64,000 nt of DNA from Bin87 sp034423115 (GTDB lineage: Bacteria; Chloroflexota; Dehalococcoidia; Lucifugimonadales; UBA3495): contig DAOUJD010000057.1 of the NCBI GenBank assembly GCA_034423115.1, positions 37,802-101,801 of the forward strand, read 5' to 3'. The position numbers were made by a program, and so were the translations under genes. Shown in pieces: positions 8,649 through 18,174 of this stretch (its first letter is position 1; each line of letters opens with the position of its first letter). Under the pieces are notes generated by a model, which was not told the origin of the DNA, did not search any database, and saw only the letters and a list, made by a program, of their open reading frames with translations.

Positions 8649-11257
8649 CCGAAGTGCCGCGCCAGTTCCTCCCCGTTGCGGTCCAACCAGGCCACGTTCA
8701 GCGCGATCCGTTCCAACGCTTGCCGAATGGTGCGCTCGGCGGCGGGCGTGGGATGGTCCTCAAAGAACGCCGCGACGTCGTCACGCTTCTCGTTGGTCGT
8801 GAACGAGTTGGTGATGGCCACGAGGCGCATCAATCCAAACCCGCCGCCGCCGTAGCGCCGGTCGAATTCGTCCCACTGGTCCTTCAAAAACTCCCAAGCC
8901 AGGTCGCGACCCCGGGTATTTCCCGCTACCGCCGACACCACGAAAATGGTGTCCTGTAGTCGCACGTCATCGCTGAGTGAGCGTTCCAGCGTCTCCGTGA
9001 GTAGGTCTTCCTGCTGGAAACGGGCCAAGGACATCAGCAACCTGATCTTTTCCTCATGCAATTCTGCCGCGCGTTCCAGTTCCCAGATGCGGTCGTAAAC
9101 GGCACGATCACCTTCCTGCGCCACCAAGCTGAACACCACGCCGCGCAGGTCGGGTCTCACGTTGGCGGCATCGACCTGGTAGTTTGCGAACAACTCCTGC
9201 GCCTGGCCGATCACGGTGGGGTCACCATAGACGCCGGCCTGACTGAGCACTGTCGAGCGCAATAGAGAGTCCAGGTGGCCCTCCCCCGGCCGAGGTTCCC
9301 AACCCGACCGCTGTGCGGACGGGGCGAATAGCTGCCGACCAAACGACCGGAACGATTCGAGGTAGGGTTCGTCCGCGATCAGGCCTTCGATTTCTCGCAG
9401 ATTGGTGGCGAGGTCGCTCCACACCGAGGCGTCAATTTCGTTCTGATACGCCTCAGCCAGGGTCAGGAACCGGGTGACGGGCAGCAAACCCGCCTTGGCG
9501 AGCGCGTAAGCGTCGTTCTGGATGCCCAACCGGTCAGTGGCAGGGAGCATTTGGTTCTCAATGACCGGAACCAACCGATCCCAATCCTCATCGGTGTAGT
9601 TGACACGATAAAACCCGGTCTGGTCTGGATTGACCTTGAACCAATCCGGGTCGGACGGAGTGGCAACCGTCACCGTGCCGGTGGCGGCGTTCACCAACGT
9701 TGCGGTCAATCCGGCCCCTTCGGCGGTCACCGTCAGCGGTACGGGCCAGACCTGTTCCTCGTCGTCGTCCGAGGAGTCGCCCAGCACCGAATCGAAGACG
9801 AAGCGTTCCTGCTTCACCTCGAGAGCGAGGCCCCCTTCGGTCGGGGATGCCGCCACGTCCAGCACCGGGTATCCCATCTGTCCGGTCCAGCTGCCCATGA
9901 TGGTATTAACGGGCTGGCCCGATGACTCCTCCAACGCGGTCCAGAGGTCGGTGGTTCGGGCGTTTTGGTAAGAGTGACGGTTCAGGTACACATTCAGGCC
10001 TTCCCTGAAAACGCTGGGCGTCAGGAAATGCTCCAACATCCGGAGGACGGACCCGCCTTTGCTGTAGCTGATGGCATCGAACAGTTGGCTGACCTCGGCG
10101 GGATTCAGCACCTCCTGTTCGATGGGGTGTGAATTTTTCAGCCCGTCCAGGTTGAACGCCCGGTTGGTGTCCATGTTGACGAATTGGGTCCACATGGACC
10201 ATTCGGGGAACAGCCAGTCAACGGCCTTGGTGCCGACCCAAGTTGCGAAACTCTCGTTGAGCCAGAGGTCATCCCACCATTCCATGGTTACCAGGTCGCC
10301 GAACCACATATGGGCCATCTCGTGGGCCACGACCTCCGCGACCCTCTGGCGCGTCCCGGCGGAGGAATTCGCGGGATCCACCAACAAAGCCGTTTCGCGG
10401 TAGGTCACGCAGCCCCAGTTTTCCATGGCGCCGGCGGCGAAGTCCGGTATGGCCAGGTGGTCCAACTTGGGCAACGGATAGGGGATTCCGAAGTAGTCGT
10501 TGAAGAACGAGAGCAGTTTTACAGAGGTATCTAGGGCGAACTGCCCCTGCTCCTCTTTGCCACGCGTCATCCAGATGCCCACCAACGTACCGTCGGCGGC
10601 CTCTTTTTCGATGTGAGTCAGGTCGCCGATGACGAACGCCAACAGGTAGGTTGACATGATTGGCGTGGTGTCAAATTTTACGGTTTTGGTCCCAGCCGTT
10701 GGCCCCGGGCCCTCCTCGATGATGGGAGTGTTGGACACCGCCGCCATGTCTTCGGGAACGTTCAAAGTGGCCTGGAACGTAGCCTTCACCGCCGGCTCAT
10801 CCCAGCACGGCAAGGCTCGCCGCGCATCCGTCGCTTCAAACTGCGTGGTGGCAAGGTACGCCGTCTCGCCTTCGGGGTTGGTGTACTGGCTGCGATAGAA
10901 TCCACGGAGCTTGTCGTTCAACTCACCCGTGTATTTCATGCGCAGGTGATGATCGCCGACCACTCCTTCGGTTGAGGCCGCGCCAATGCTGATGGTGGCC
11001 GTTTCAGCGTCCGCGTTGTAAGAAACGGCAGATGCTTCTTGCGTGTGCTCACCGGCGCCATCAGTCCAGCCAAGCGATGCCGAATGGATCTCGATTTCCG
11101 AACAGTTCAACAGGATTTCGGTGGTGCCGGGCTCCATGCGGACGGTAATGTCAACCTCGCCGGCGAAGGTGAAGTCTTCAAAATTGGGGGTCAGTGTCAG
11201 GTCGTAGTGGACGGGACGAACGTTGTCTGGAAGGACGACGGCTTCGGCGGACGGCAT
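8645..11257 (-). CDS. M1 family zinc aminopeptidase
   Basis: An 870-residue gluzincin that cleaves N-terminal amino acids from peptides. The N-terminal beta domain (1-200) is followed by the catalytic domain with GAMEN (276-280) and the zinc motif HEMAH (312-316) plus the third ligand Glu335 in WLNES, then a beta-sandwich and the ERAP1-type helical C-terminal domain (about 535-860). No signal peptide is visible, so it is probably cytosolic. The RBS GGAGG is 8 bases before the ATG at 11257. Length and architecture fit the PepN/tricorn-interacting-factor-F3/ERAP type. It is transcribed alone; its TAA overlaps the convergent ADP-ribosylglycohydrolase TAG. Confidence 0.95.
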   Translation of the reverse strand: MPSAEAVVLPDNVRPVHYDLTLTPNFEDFTFAGEVDITVRMEPGTTEILLNCSEIEIHSASLGWTDGAGEHTQEASAVSYNADAETATISIGAASTEGVVGDHHLRMKYTGELNDKLRGFYRSQYTNPEGETAYLATTQFEATDARRALPCWDEPAVKATFQATLNVPEDMAAVSNTPIIEEGPGPTAGTKTVKFDTTPIMSTYLLAFVIGDLTHIEKEAADGTLVGIWMTRGKEEQGQFALDTSVKLLSFFNDYFGIPYPLPKLDHLAIPDFAAGAMENWGCVTYRETALLVDPANSSAGTRQRVAEVVAHEMAHMWFGDLVTMEWWDDLWLNESFATWVGTKAVDWLFPEWSMWTQFVNMDTNRAFNLDGLKNSHPIEQEVLNPAEVSQLFDAISYSKGGSVLRMLEHFLTPSVFREGLNVYLNRHSYQNARTTDLWTALEESSGQPVNTIMGSWTGQMGYPVLDVAASPTEGGLALEVKQERFVFDSVLGDSSDDDEEQVWPVPLTVTAEGAGLTATLVNAATGTVTVATPSDPDWFKVNPDQTGFYRVNYTDEDWDRLVPVIENQMLPATDRLGIQNDAYALAKAGLLPVTRFLTLAEAYQNEIDASVWSDLATNLREIEGLIADEPYLESFRSFGRQLFAPSAQRSGWEPRPGEGHLDSLLRSTVLSQAGVYGDPTVIGQAQELFANYQVDAANVRPDLRGVVFSLVAQEGDRAVYDRIWELERAAELHEEKIRLLMSLARFQQEDLLTETLERSLSDDVRLQDTIFVVSAVAGNTRGRDLAWEFLKDQWDEFDRRYGGGGFGLMRLVAITNSFTTNEKRDDVAAFFEDHPTPAAERTIRQALERIALNVAWLDRNGEELARHFG

Positions 11258-11333
11258 CTAAGTTTCCTCCGGGATTTCTCCACAAAATGGGGTACGGCGT
11301 CAGTCTATCACACCGATTGTACCGCCCTAAAAA

Positions 11334-11384
11334 ACGCACAAATTTCTACGCATAATACGCACAAATCCTATGTCTCTTGTGCGT
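11334..11384. promoter_or_regulatory. Direct and inverted ACGCACAA repeats between divergent aminopeptidase and antiporter genes
   Basis: ACGCACAAAT occurs at 11334-11343 and 11357-11366, and the inverted copy TTGTGCGT at 11377-11384 makes a perfect 8-bp-arm inverted repeat with the second copy (12-bp spacer). It lies 77 bases upstream of the aminopeptidase start and 138 bases upstream of the antiporter. A CATAAT -10-like hexamer lies between the copies (11351-11356). This looks like an operator array rather than a terminator, because there is no T-run. Confidence 0.35.
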
Positions 11385-11521
11385 AGCCCTTCATTGGGGA
11401 ATAATGTGCGCCGCCTGGATTTGTCGGTCGGGCGTGCTTTGGTGTCGCATACGTGCCGTACGTTCTGGGTGAAAAGGCTGACCGTTCCAATTCAGACCGG
11501 CTTTTCCAAGCATTAATCTAA

Positions 11522-13162
11522 ATGAACCACGAAGCGCTATTGTCACTGGGTCTGCTGGTCATAGGTACCAAGCTGGCCGAGGGGATATTCCGGCGATTGA
11601 GACTCAACGCGATCGTGGCATATGCTGCGGCTGGGATTTTGCTGGGGCCGGTGCTGAATCTGTCGGGAATCTGGCACATCGAATCCAGTGGACACCTAGA
11701 GTTACTTCTGACGCTCGGGGTGTTCATTTTCTTTTTCCTGATTGGTCTGGACGAAATAGACATTTCCAGTTTCATGGCGACCCTCAGGGGACACTATTTC
11801 GTTACGGCCATACTTTCGGTGATTTTCTCCCTGGGCATAGCCCTGCTCGTGACCACCGACTTGGTGTTCGATTTCGGATTGAGCCTAAATTTCACCGAAG
11901 CACTGGCCCTGGCCGGCGTATTGTCGATGACCAGCCTGGGTATCGTCGCCAAGGTTCTGGCCGACGAAGGTCGGCTTAGGGAACCGGTGGGCCTACAGAT
12001 CTTCACCGTGGTGGTCATCGCCGAGTTGATCACGCTGTTGGTGATCGGGTTCAGCATCGGTGAACACTCGCACGAGTTGTCGGTGGTAGGGCTGTTGATC
12101 CTGTTGGGGAAGATCGTGGCTTTCGCAGTGGTGGGTTGGGTCTTGTCATCCAAGGTTCTGCCACCGCTGGTATCGCTGCTGCAACGCGTGATTCAAGTGC
12201 CCCAGTTGTCCTTGGGACTGCTCATAGGGATCTTGTTTCTGATGGTATTCGGGGCCGAATTGATGGGTTTGCATGGCTCCCTGGGCGCGTTGCTATTCGG
12301 CGCGTCTTTGTCCGGGTTGTCCTATCAGGCGCGACGAGAGATTTTGCCGGGGCTAAGGAGCGTAGCGGAGGGGTTCTTCGTGCCATTGTTCTTCGCATCG
12401 GCGGGTCTGCACTTCAGCTTTTCGTTCGTGACGCTGAACCCGTGGACCATGTTGGCGCTGGCCCTAGTCCCGTTCGTGGGCAACTTCATCGGCGCATTTA
12501 TTGGGGCCTACGTTGCCCGGCTGACGGTTCCCTACGCCGTCGCATCGGGCCTCATGGGCAAGGGAGTCGCCGAAATCGCGCTCCTGCTCGTGCTATGGGA
12601 GACCGGCACCATTGACGAGGTAGTTTTCTCATTCCTGGTGCTGGTCATGTTCTGCTACATCCTGTTCATGCCGCCCGTGATCAGCTTCGCGGTCAACCGG
12701 GCCAGCCGCAAGCCGGACCTACCGACCAGCCTGGACGATATTCCCGCCGGAGTCATCGGCTTCGCGCTGGAGGACATCACCGTGGACGATATCCTGGACC
12801 GATCCCGCAACCACCCTGACCCTGACGTGACGGTGCGCGAATTCACAGAACGGTGGTTGGTGCCCTACCAGCACGATTACGTGGTGGCCGACAAGGACGC
12901 TTTCGTTGGCGTGGTGTCGTTGGAGATGCTCCGGTATTTGCCCAAGGGAGCCTGGGGCAGCACACCACTGGGCGATGTCCTGCGCAGGGATGCGCCCCTG
13001 GCAGCTCCGGACGACCACGTTGAAGACGTCCTGCACCGCATGTCCGAGAATTCCGTTTCGGTGATTCCGATTGTCGAAAAGGACAGCGAGCGGTTTCTGG
13101 GCGCCGTAACCAGCAACGACATCGTCGAATTGATGACGCTTGAGGCGACCGGCGCCCACTGA
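11522..13162 (+). CDS. CPA2-type cation:proton antiporter with C-terminal CBS domain pair
   Basis: A 546-residue inner-membrane protein. Roughly 12 hydrophobic helices fill residues 1-385 (Na+/H+ exchanger, KefB/NapA-like fold), followed by a cytosolic tail with two CBS motifs (about 415-540, ending LGAVTSNDIVEL), which usually sense adenine nucleotides. No TrkA-N/KTN domain is seen. In the core helix where CPA2 proteins carry the ion-binding Asp pair, this sequence reads Ala167-Glu168 (VVVIAELITLL), so the coupling ion or stoichiometry may differ. The ATG at 11522 comes directly after an AT-rich stretch without an obvious Shine-Dalgarno. Exchange of Na+ or K+ for H+ is expected. Confidence 0.88.
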   Translation: MNHEALLSLGLLVIGTKLAEGIFRRLRLNAIVAYAAAGILLGPVLNLSGIWHIESSGHLELLLTLGVFIFFFLIGLDEIDISSFMATLRGHYFVTAILSVIFSLGIALLVTTDLVFDFGLSLNFTEALALAGVLSMTSLGIVAKVLADEGRLREPVGLQIFTVVVIAELITLLVIGFSIGEHSHELSVVGLLILLGKIVAFAVVGWVLSSKVLPPLVSLLQRVIQVPQLSLGLLIGILFLMVFGAELMGLHGSLGALLFGASLSGLSYQARREILPGLRSVAEGFFVPLFFASAGLHFSFSFVTLNPWTMLALALVPFVGNFIGAFIGAYVARLTVPYAVASGLMGKGVAEIALLLVLWETGTIDEVVFSFLVLVMFCYILFMPPVISFAVNRASRKPDLPTSLDDIPAGVIGFALEDITVDDILDRSRNHPDPDVTVREFTERWLVPYQHDYVVADKDAFVGVVSLEMLRYLPKGAWGSTPLGDVLRRDAPLAAPDDHVEDVLHRMSENSVSVIPIVEKDSERFLGAVTSNDIVELMTLEATGAH

Positions 13163-13182
13163 AATCGGCGCTGGGCACGCAA

Positions 13183-13191
13183 TGCTATAAT
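13183..13191 (+). promoter_or_regulatory. Extended -10 promoter upstream of leuC
   Basis: TGCTATAAT at 13183-13191, 64 bases before the leuC start. It matches the extended -10 form seen elsewhere in the window; no good -35 is visible. The leader it would produce shows no recognisable leucine leader peptide. Confidence 0.5.
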
Positions 13192-13255
13192 ACCCGCGCC
13201 GTATTGTGATTTCCGGGTACGCTGTCGCGTGCACCGAAGTTGAGGAGGATTTGAA

Positions 13256-14659
<1,404 letters not shown>

Positions 14660-14726
14660 ACGAAACTGGCCAACACTGCGAGTGCGGCCCTGCCGCCTCG
14701 ACGTTACCAACACCCGAGGAAATCAA

Positions 14727-15317
14727 ATGGAACCTTTCGTCAAACTGGAAGGCGTGGTCGCGCCTCTAGATGCGGTCAACGTCGACACCGACATGATCAT
14801 CCCCGCCGTGTACCTCAAGAGCATCGAGCGTACCGGCTTCGGCAAGAACCTGTTCGACCGTTACCGGTACAACGAGGACGGGTCGGAAAACCCTGACTTC
14901 ATGCTCAACCAGGACGCGTACCGGAACGCCAAGATTCTGGTGTCCGGCCCCAACTTCGGCTGCGGTTCATCCCGCGAGCATGCCCCGTGGGCCCTGGACG
15001 ACTACGGCATCCGTTGCGTGATTGCACCGAGCTTTGCGGACATTTTCTTCAATAACTGCTTCAAGAACGGCCTGTTGCCGCTCATCCTGCCGGAGGAAGA
15101 CGTTCGCCGGATCATCGACAGGTCCAAGGACAACCCAGGATTCCAGCTCACAGTCGATCTGGAAGCTCAGCAGGTCCGCGACGCCGACGAGGAAATCGTG
15201 GTGGACTTTGAGGTGGAAGAGTTCAGGCGCTACTGCCTGCTCAACGGCCTGGACGACATCGGCCTGACCCTCCAGCACGAGGGCGCGATTTCCGCCTTCG
15301 AGGCGCGCCAAAGCTGA
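14727..15317 (+). CDS. leuD: 3-isopropylmalate dehydratase small subunit
   Basis: A 196-residue swivelling beta/alpha domain that completes the leuC active site. The family motifs DTDMIIPA, GPNFGCGSSREHAPWAL and the following IAPSFADIFFNNCFKNG are all present. The ATG at 14727 has GAGGA 6 bases upstream; the frame is open 171 bases further upstream into leuC, but that part has no homology to LeuD. The downstream palindrome at 15342 separates it from a convergent CoA-transferase. Confidence 0.96.
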   Translation: MEPFVKLEGVVAPLDAVNVDTDMIIPAVYLKSIERTGFGKNLFDRYRYNEDGSENPDFMLNQDAYRNAKILVSGPNFGCGSSREHAPWALDDYGIRCVIAPSFADIFFNNCFKNGLLPLILPEEDVRRIIDRSKDNPGFQLTVDLEAQQVRDADEEIVVDFEVEEFRRYCLLNGLDDIGLTLQHEGAISAFEARQS

Positions 15318-15341
15318 ATAGAGTTACGAACGTGAAGATGT

Positions 15342-15369
15342 GTAGGGGCGAATGATTATTCGCCCCTAC
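15342..15369. repeat. GGGGCG-palindrome, copy 1
   Basis: Perfect 12-bp arms (GTAGGGGCGAAT / ATTCGCCCCTAC) with a 4-base loop, between the convergent ends of leuD and a CaiB gene. It is a member of a dispersed family described in the findings and may act as a transcript 3' end. Confidence 0.8.
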
Positions 15370-15373
15370 GTTA

Positions 15374-16726
15374 TTATCCGTCAATGCCGAACCAGTCGCG
15401 GACCCGTTCGGCGTAATTGACGTCGTATCGCTGCATCCGGCCTTGCCGCACCTGCTCGTCCAGCGATGGCCGGCGGACGCCGCGAGGTGACAATGGGGCA
15501 TACCCGATGATGTTTGCCTCCTCCAACGCGACGATTTCGTCCCCGGTTTTCCCAAGCAGGCCCGCCAGGATTTCCCGGTTGTGCTGGCCCATGACCGGCG
15601 CCGCTTTGGGAACGTCTGCCGGTGTTGCGGACAACTTCCACGGTCGGCCGGCGTAAGGGAGCGGGGGCATGCCCGTGTTCGGATGGTGTTCAACCACCTC
15701 GTAGAACCGCCGCTCTTTCAGGTGGTCGTTAAAGAGCAGGTCCTCGCTGTCCAGCACCGCGCCGGCTGCGACCCCCTCGGCCTGCAATTTTGCCATCAGC
15801 TCCTGGTTGTCGTGGCTGCGGGTCTCGAACCCCAGCATCTTGTCTAGCTCTTCCCGGCGCCGGATACGCAACAGGCCGTCGCTGTACCTTTCATCGGCAG
15901 CCCAATCGGGTCGATTCATCACCCGGCACAACGCGTACCAGGCCTCGTCGCTATCGATGGCGATGGCGATCCAACGATCAGCGCCGGCGCACGGGTAGCA
16001 GCCGTGCGGGGACATCGCAGGATCCTCGTTTCCTGTCCGCTCCTTGATCCTGCCGTTGACCGTCCAATCCAGCAGCGCCTCGGGAATGGTCGCGCTGCAC
16101 GTCTGCGTCTGGGATACGTCGATGAACTGGCCCTGGCCGGTATTCAACCGGTGCATCAACGCCAGCATCACCGCTGCCACGGTGTGCTCTCCAGCCGTGT
16201 AGTCCGTGTACGGAATCTCGGACATGACCGGCCCGCCCCCCTTGTAGCCCGTCATGTAGGCAAGGCCGGCGGCTCCCTCAGTGGCCGGCCCGGTGGCACC
16301 AAAGTTGGACCACGGGCCATCGAACCCGTAGCCGGTGGACGATACCATGATGATGTCGGGTCGGATCTTGCGCAGGTCTTCGTATTCCAAGCCGAAATTC
16401 TTGATAACCCTCGGGGTGAAATTCTCTGCGAACACGTCCGCGACGGCGATCAGGTCGCGCAACACCGACCGTCCCTCGTCGCGGCTCAAGTCGAGCGTCA
16501 ACCCCAGTTTGTTACGGTTCTGCTCGTAGAAATTAGCCCCGCGGTTCCAGAACTCGCCCTCCACATCGTTGTGGTAGAGCGAGTCAGTCCGGTAGCTCTC
16601 TAAACGCTGCACCGATTCGAGGCGGATCACCTCGGCACCCATGTCCGCCAGCCACTTCATCGCCGACGGAATAGCGATCAATTGCCCCATCTCCACGATG
16701 CGCACGCCCTGCAACGGTCCCGGCAT
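15374..16726 (-). CDS. CaiB/BaiF family (family III) CoA-transferase
   Basis: 450 residues; family III transferases move CoA between carboxylic acids through an aspartyl-CoA thioester. The N-terminal PLQGVRIVEMGQ, the GADV-type segment (ADVFAENFTP) and the region before the small domain are typical. The catalytic aspartate is Asp175 in IPYTDYTAGE. Its start is 1 base from the stop of a second CaiB gene, so the two form an operon and may assemble as a hetero-oligomer. The substrate is unknown. CaiB, Frc, BaiF and racemase (AMACR) members cannot be separated here. A TPP enzyme is divergently transcribed upstream of the pair. Confidence 0.9.
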   Translation of the reverse strand: MPGPLQGVRIVEMGQLIAIPSAMKWLADMGAEVIRLESVQRLESYRTDSLYHNDVEGEFWNRGANFYEQNRNKLGLTLDLSRDEGRSVLRDLIAVADVFAENFTPRVIKNFGLEYEDLRKIRPDIIMVSSTGYGFDGPWSNFGATGPATEGAAGLAYMTGYKGGGPVMSEIPYTDYTAGEHTVAAVMLALMHRLNTGQGQFIDVSQTQTCSATIPEALLDWTVNGRIKERTGNEDPAMSPHGCYPCAGADRWIAIAIDSDEAWYALCRVMNRPDWAADERYSDGLLRIRRREELDKMLGFETRSHDNQELMAKLQAEGVAAGAVLDSEDLLFNDHLKERRFYEVVEHHPNTGMPPLPYAGRPWKLSATPADVPKAAPVMGQHNREILAGLLGKTGDEIVALEEANIIGYAPLSPRGVRRPSLDEQVRQGRMQRYDVNYAERVRDWFGIDG

Positions 16727-16727
16727 G

Positions 16728-17927
16728 TCAGATCACCTCCGATGCAGTGAGGTAGGCCAGGTGCTGGGCGTCGTATCCCAACGCCCCCAGCACCTCGGAG
16801 TTGTGTTGACCCAGCCCGGGAGCGGTGGAGTTCACCGCCCACGGTGAACCGTTCATCAGGAACGGGGCTCCTGGGAAGGTTATTTCGCCGAGGTCCTCGT
16901 GCTCCACGGGTACATAGTACCCGCGCGCCTGAATTTGTGGGTTCTCCAGCGTTTCAGGCGGCGAATCGATCACGCCGTAGATAAATCTTTTTTGGTGGGC
17001 TGCGTAGAAGATGTCCTGTTTCTGCTTGGTGGCGAAGATATGGTCCAGGATTTCGCCCAGGGCTTCCGCGTTCTCCAACCTCGCCGAGGCGTTGTCGAAG
17101 CGAGGGTCGTCCAGTTCCGGGGCGTCCAGAAAGTCCACCAGTATCTGCCAGTCGAGCGATGCGCCGATTCCAGGATTGGGCAGCACGTAGCCATCTGAGA
17201 CCTCCCGGAGCCGCGTCAGATCGCCGGTGTGGTTGGGCTGCCGGCGACGTACCGCGCCGACGTAGGTGTAATTGTTCGTCACGTCCCGCAGCGCCGATGC
17301 AATGCTCTCCTGGATGGACACGTCCACCCGCTGCCCTTCTCCAGTAAGGCGTTGGTGATAGAGCGCCATCAGAGTCGCCGACGCCAGGTTGGTGCCGGCC
17401 TTGAACTGGGCCTGATGCATCGCGTGCTTCAACGGTTCGCGGTCGTACGCGCCGAAAATGTACATCAACCCGCCCAGCGCGTACGCGACGATTTCGGTGG
17501 CCTTGTAGTCGCGCCACGGCCCGGTCTGACCGAAGTTCGACACCGAGGCCACCACGAGCCGAGGGTTGTGTGCGCGCAGCGTCTCGGCATCCAGACCCAG
17601 CGACGGCATCACGCGTGGCGCGAAGTTCTCAACCAATACATCCGCGCCGGACAGCAGGTCCATGAGGATGGTGCGTCCCTCGTCGGATTTGAGATTCAGG
17701 GTGATGCCTTGCTTGTTGGTGTTCAAGTACAGGAACGGAAGGCTTTTTTCATGGTGTGGTTCGTCGTGGAAGAAAGGCGGCAACCGGCGCGCCGGGTCAC
17801 CTTCCGGCCGTTCGACCTTCAACACGTCGGCCCCGAAATCGGCCAACAACTTGGTCGCGTATGGGCCGGCGATGTGGTGGGTCAGGTCGATCACCTTGAC
17901 ACCGGCTAAAGCTCCGTTGGTCAACAT
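16728..17927 (-). CDS. CaiB/BaiF family CoA-transferase lacking the catalytic aspartate
   Basis: A 399-residue family III CoA-transferase fold: AGVKVIDLTHHIAGP at the N-terminus, GADVLVENFAP at about 94-104, and a conserved TGEGQRVDVSIQE segment at about 195. In the position equivalent to Frc Asp169 the sequence reads HQAQFKAG (Gln174), whereas the downstream partner has TDYTAG. It is therefore predicted not to form the aspartyl-CoA intermediate and may be a structural partner, a racemase-like enzyme or a protein of different chemistry. It is the first gene of the pair; the 247-base region to the divergent TPP-enzyme start holds the promoters. Confidence 0.88.
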   Translation of the reverse strand: MLTNGALAGVKVIDLTHHIAGPYATKLLADFGADVLKVERPEGDPARRLPPFFHDEPHHEKSLPFLYLNTNKQGITLNLKSDEGRTILMDLLSGADVLVENFAPRVMPSLGLDAETLRAHNPRLVVASVSNFGQTGPWRDYKATEIVAYALGGLMYIFGAYDREPLKHAMHQAQFKAGTNLASATLMALYHQRLTGEGQRVDVSIQESIASALRDVTNNYTYVGAVRRRQPNHTGDLTRLREVSDGYVLPNPGIGASLDWQILVDFLDAPELDDPRFDNASARLENAEALGEILDHIFATKQKQDIFYAAHQKRFIYGVIDSPPETLENPQIQARGYYVPVEHEDLGEITFPGAPFLMNGSPWAVNSTAPGLGQHNSEVLGALGYDAQHLAYLTASEVI

Positions 17928-18097
17928 CCAACTCCCATAGAGATTTGCGCAGCCATTCTAGCCCCAGAACCCGGCAGGCACAACGCGATCCGATTGGAGG
18001 GCACCGTCTCGACGCGGTCTACGATGGACGCAGGCATGGTGAATGCCTCGCCCAGGTGCCGGACGGGTGATGAGCATCCCGATGGATCGCTGAGCGA

Positions 18098-18106
18098 TGC
18101 TATACT
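18098..18106 (+). promoter_or_regulatory. Extended -10 promoter upstream of the TPP enzyme
   Basis: TGCTATACT at 18098-18106, 69 bases before the GTG start; the following TTGCGGCAAAT resembles the sequence after the -10 at 52391. Confidence 0.5.
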
Positions 18107-18174
18107 TTGCGGCAAATGAGCGCTGACGGCGATGATTGCCGGCACGGCGCTTCAACCGAGAAGAGGTTTTTATC

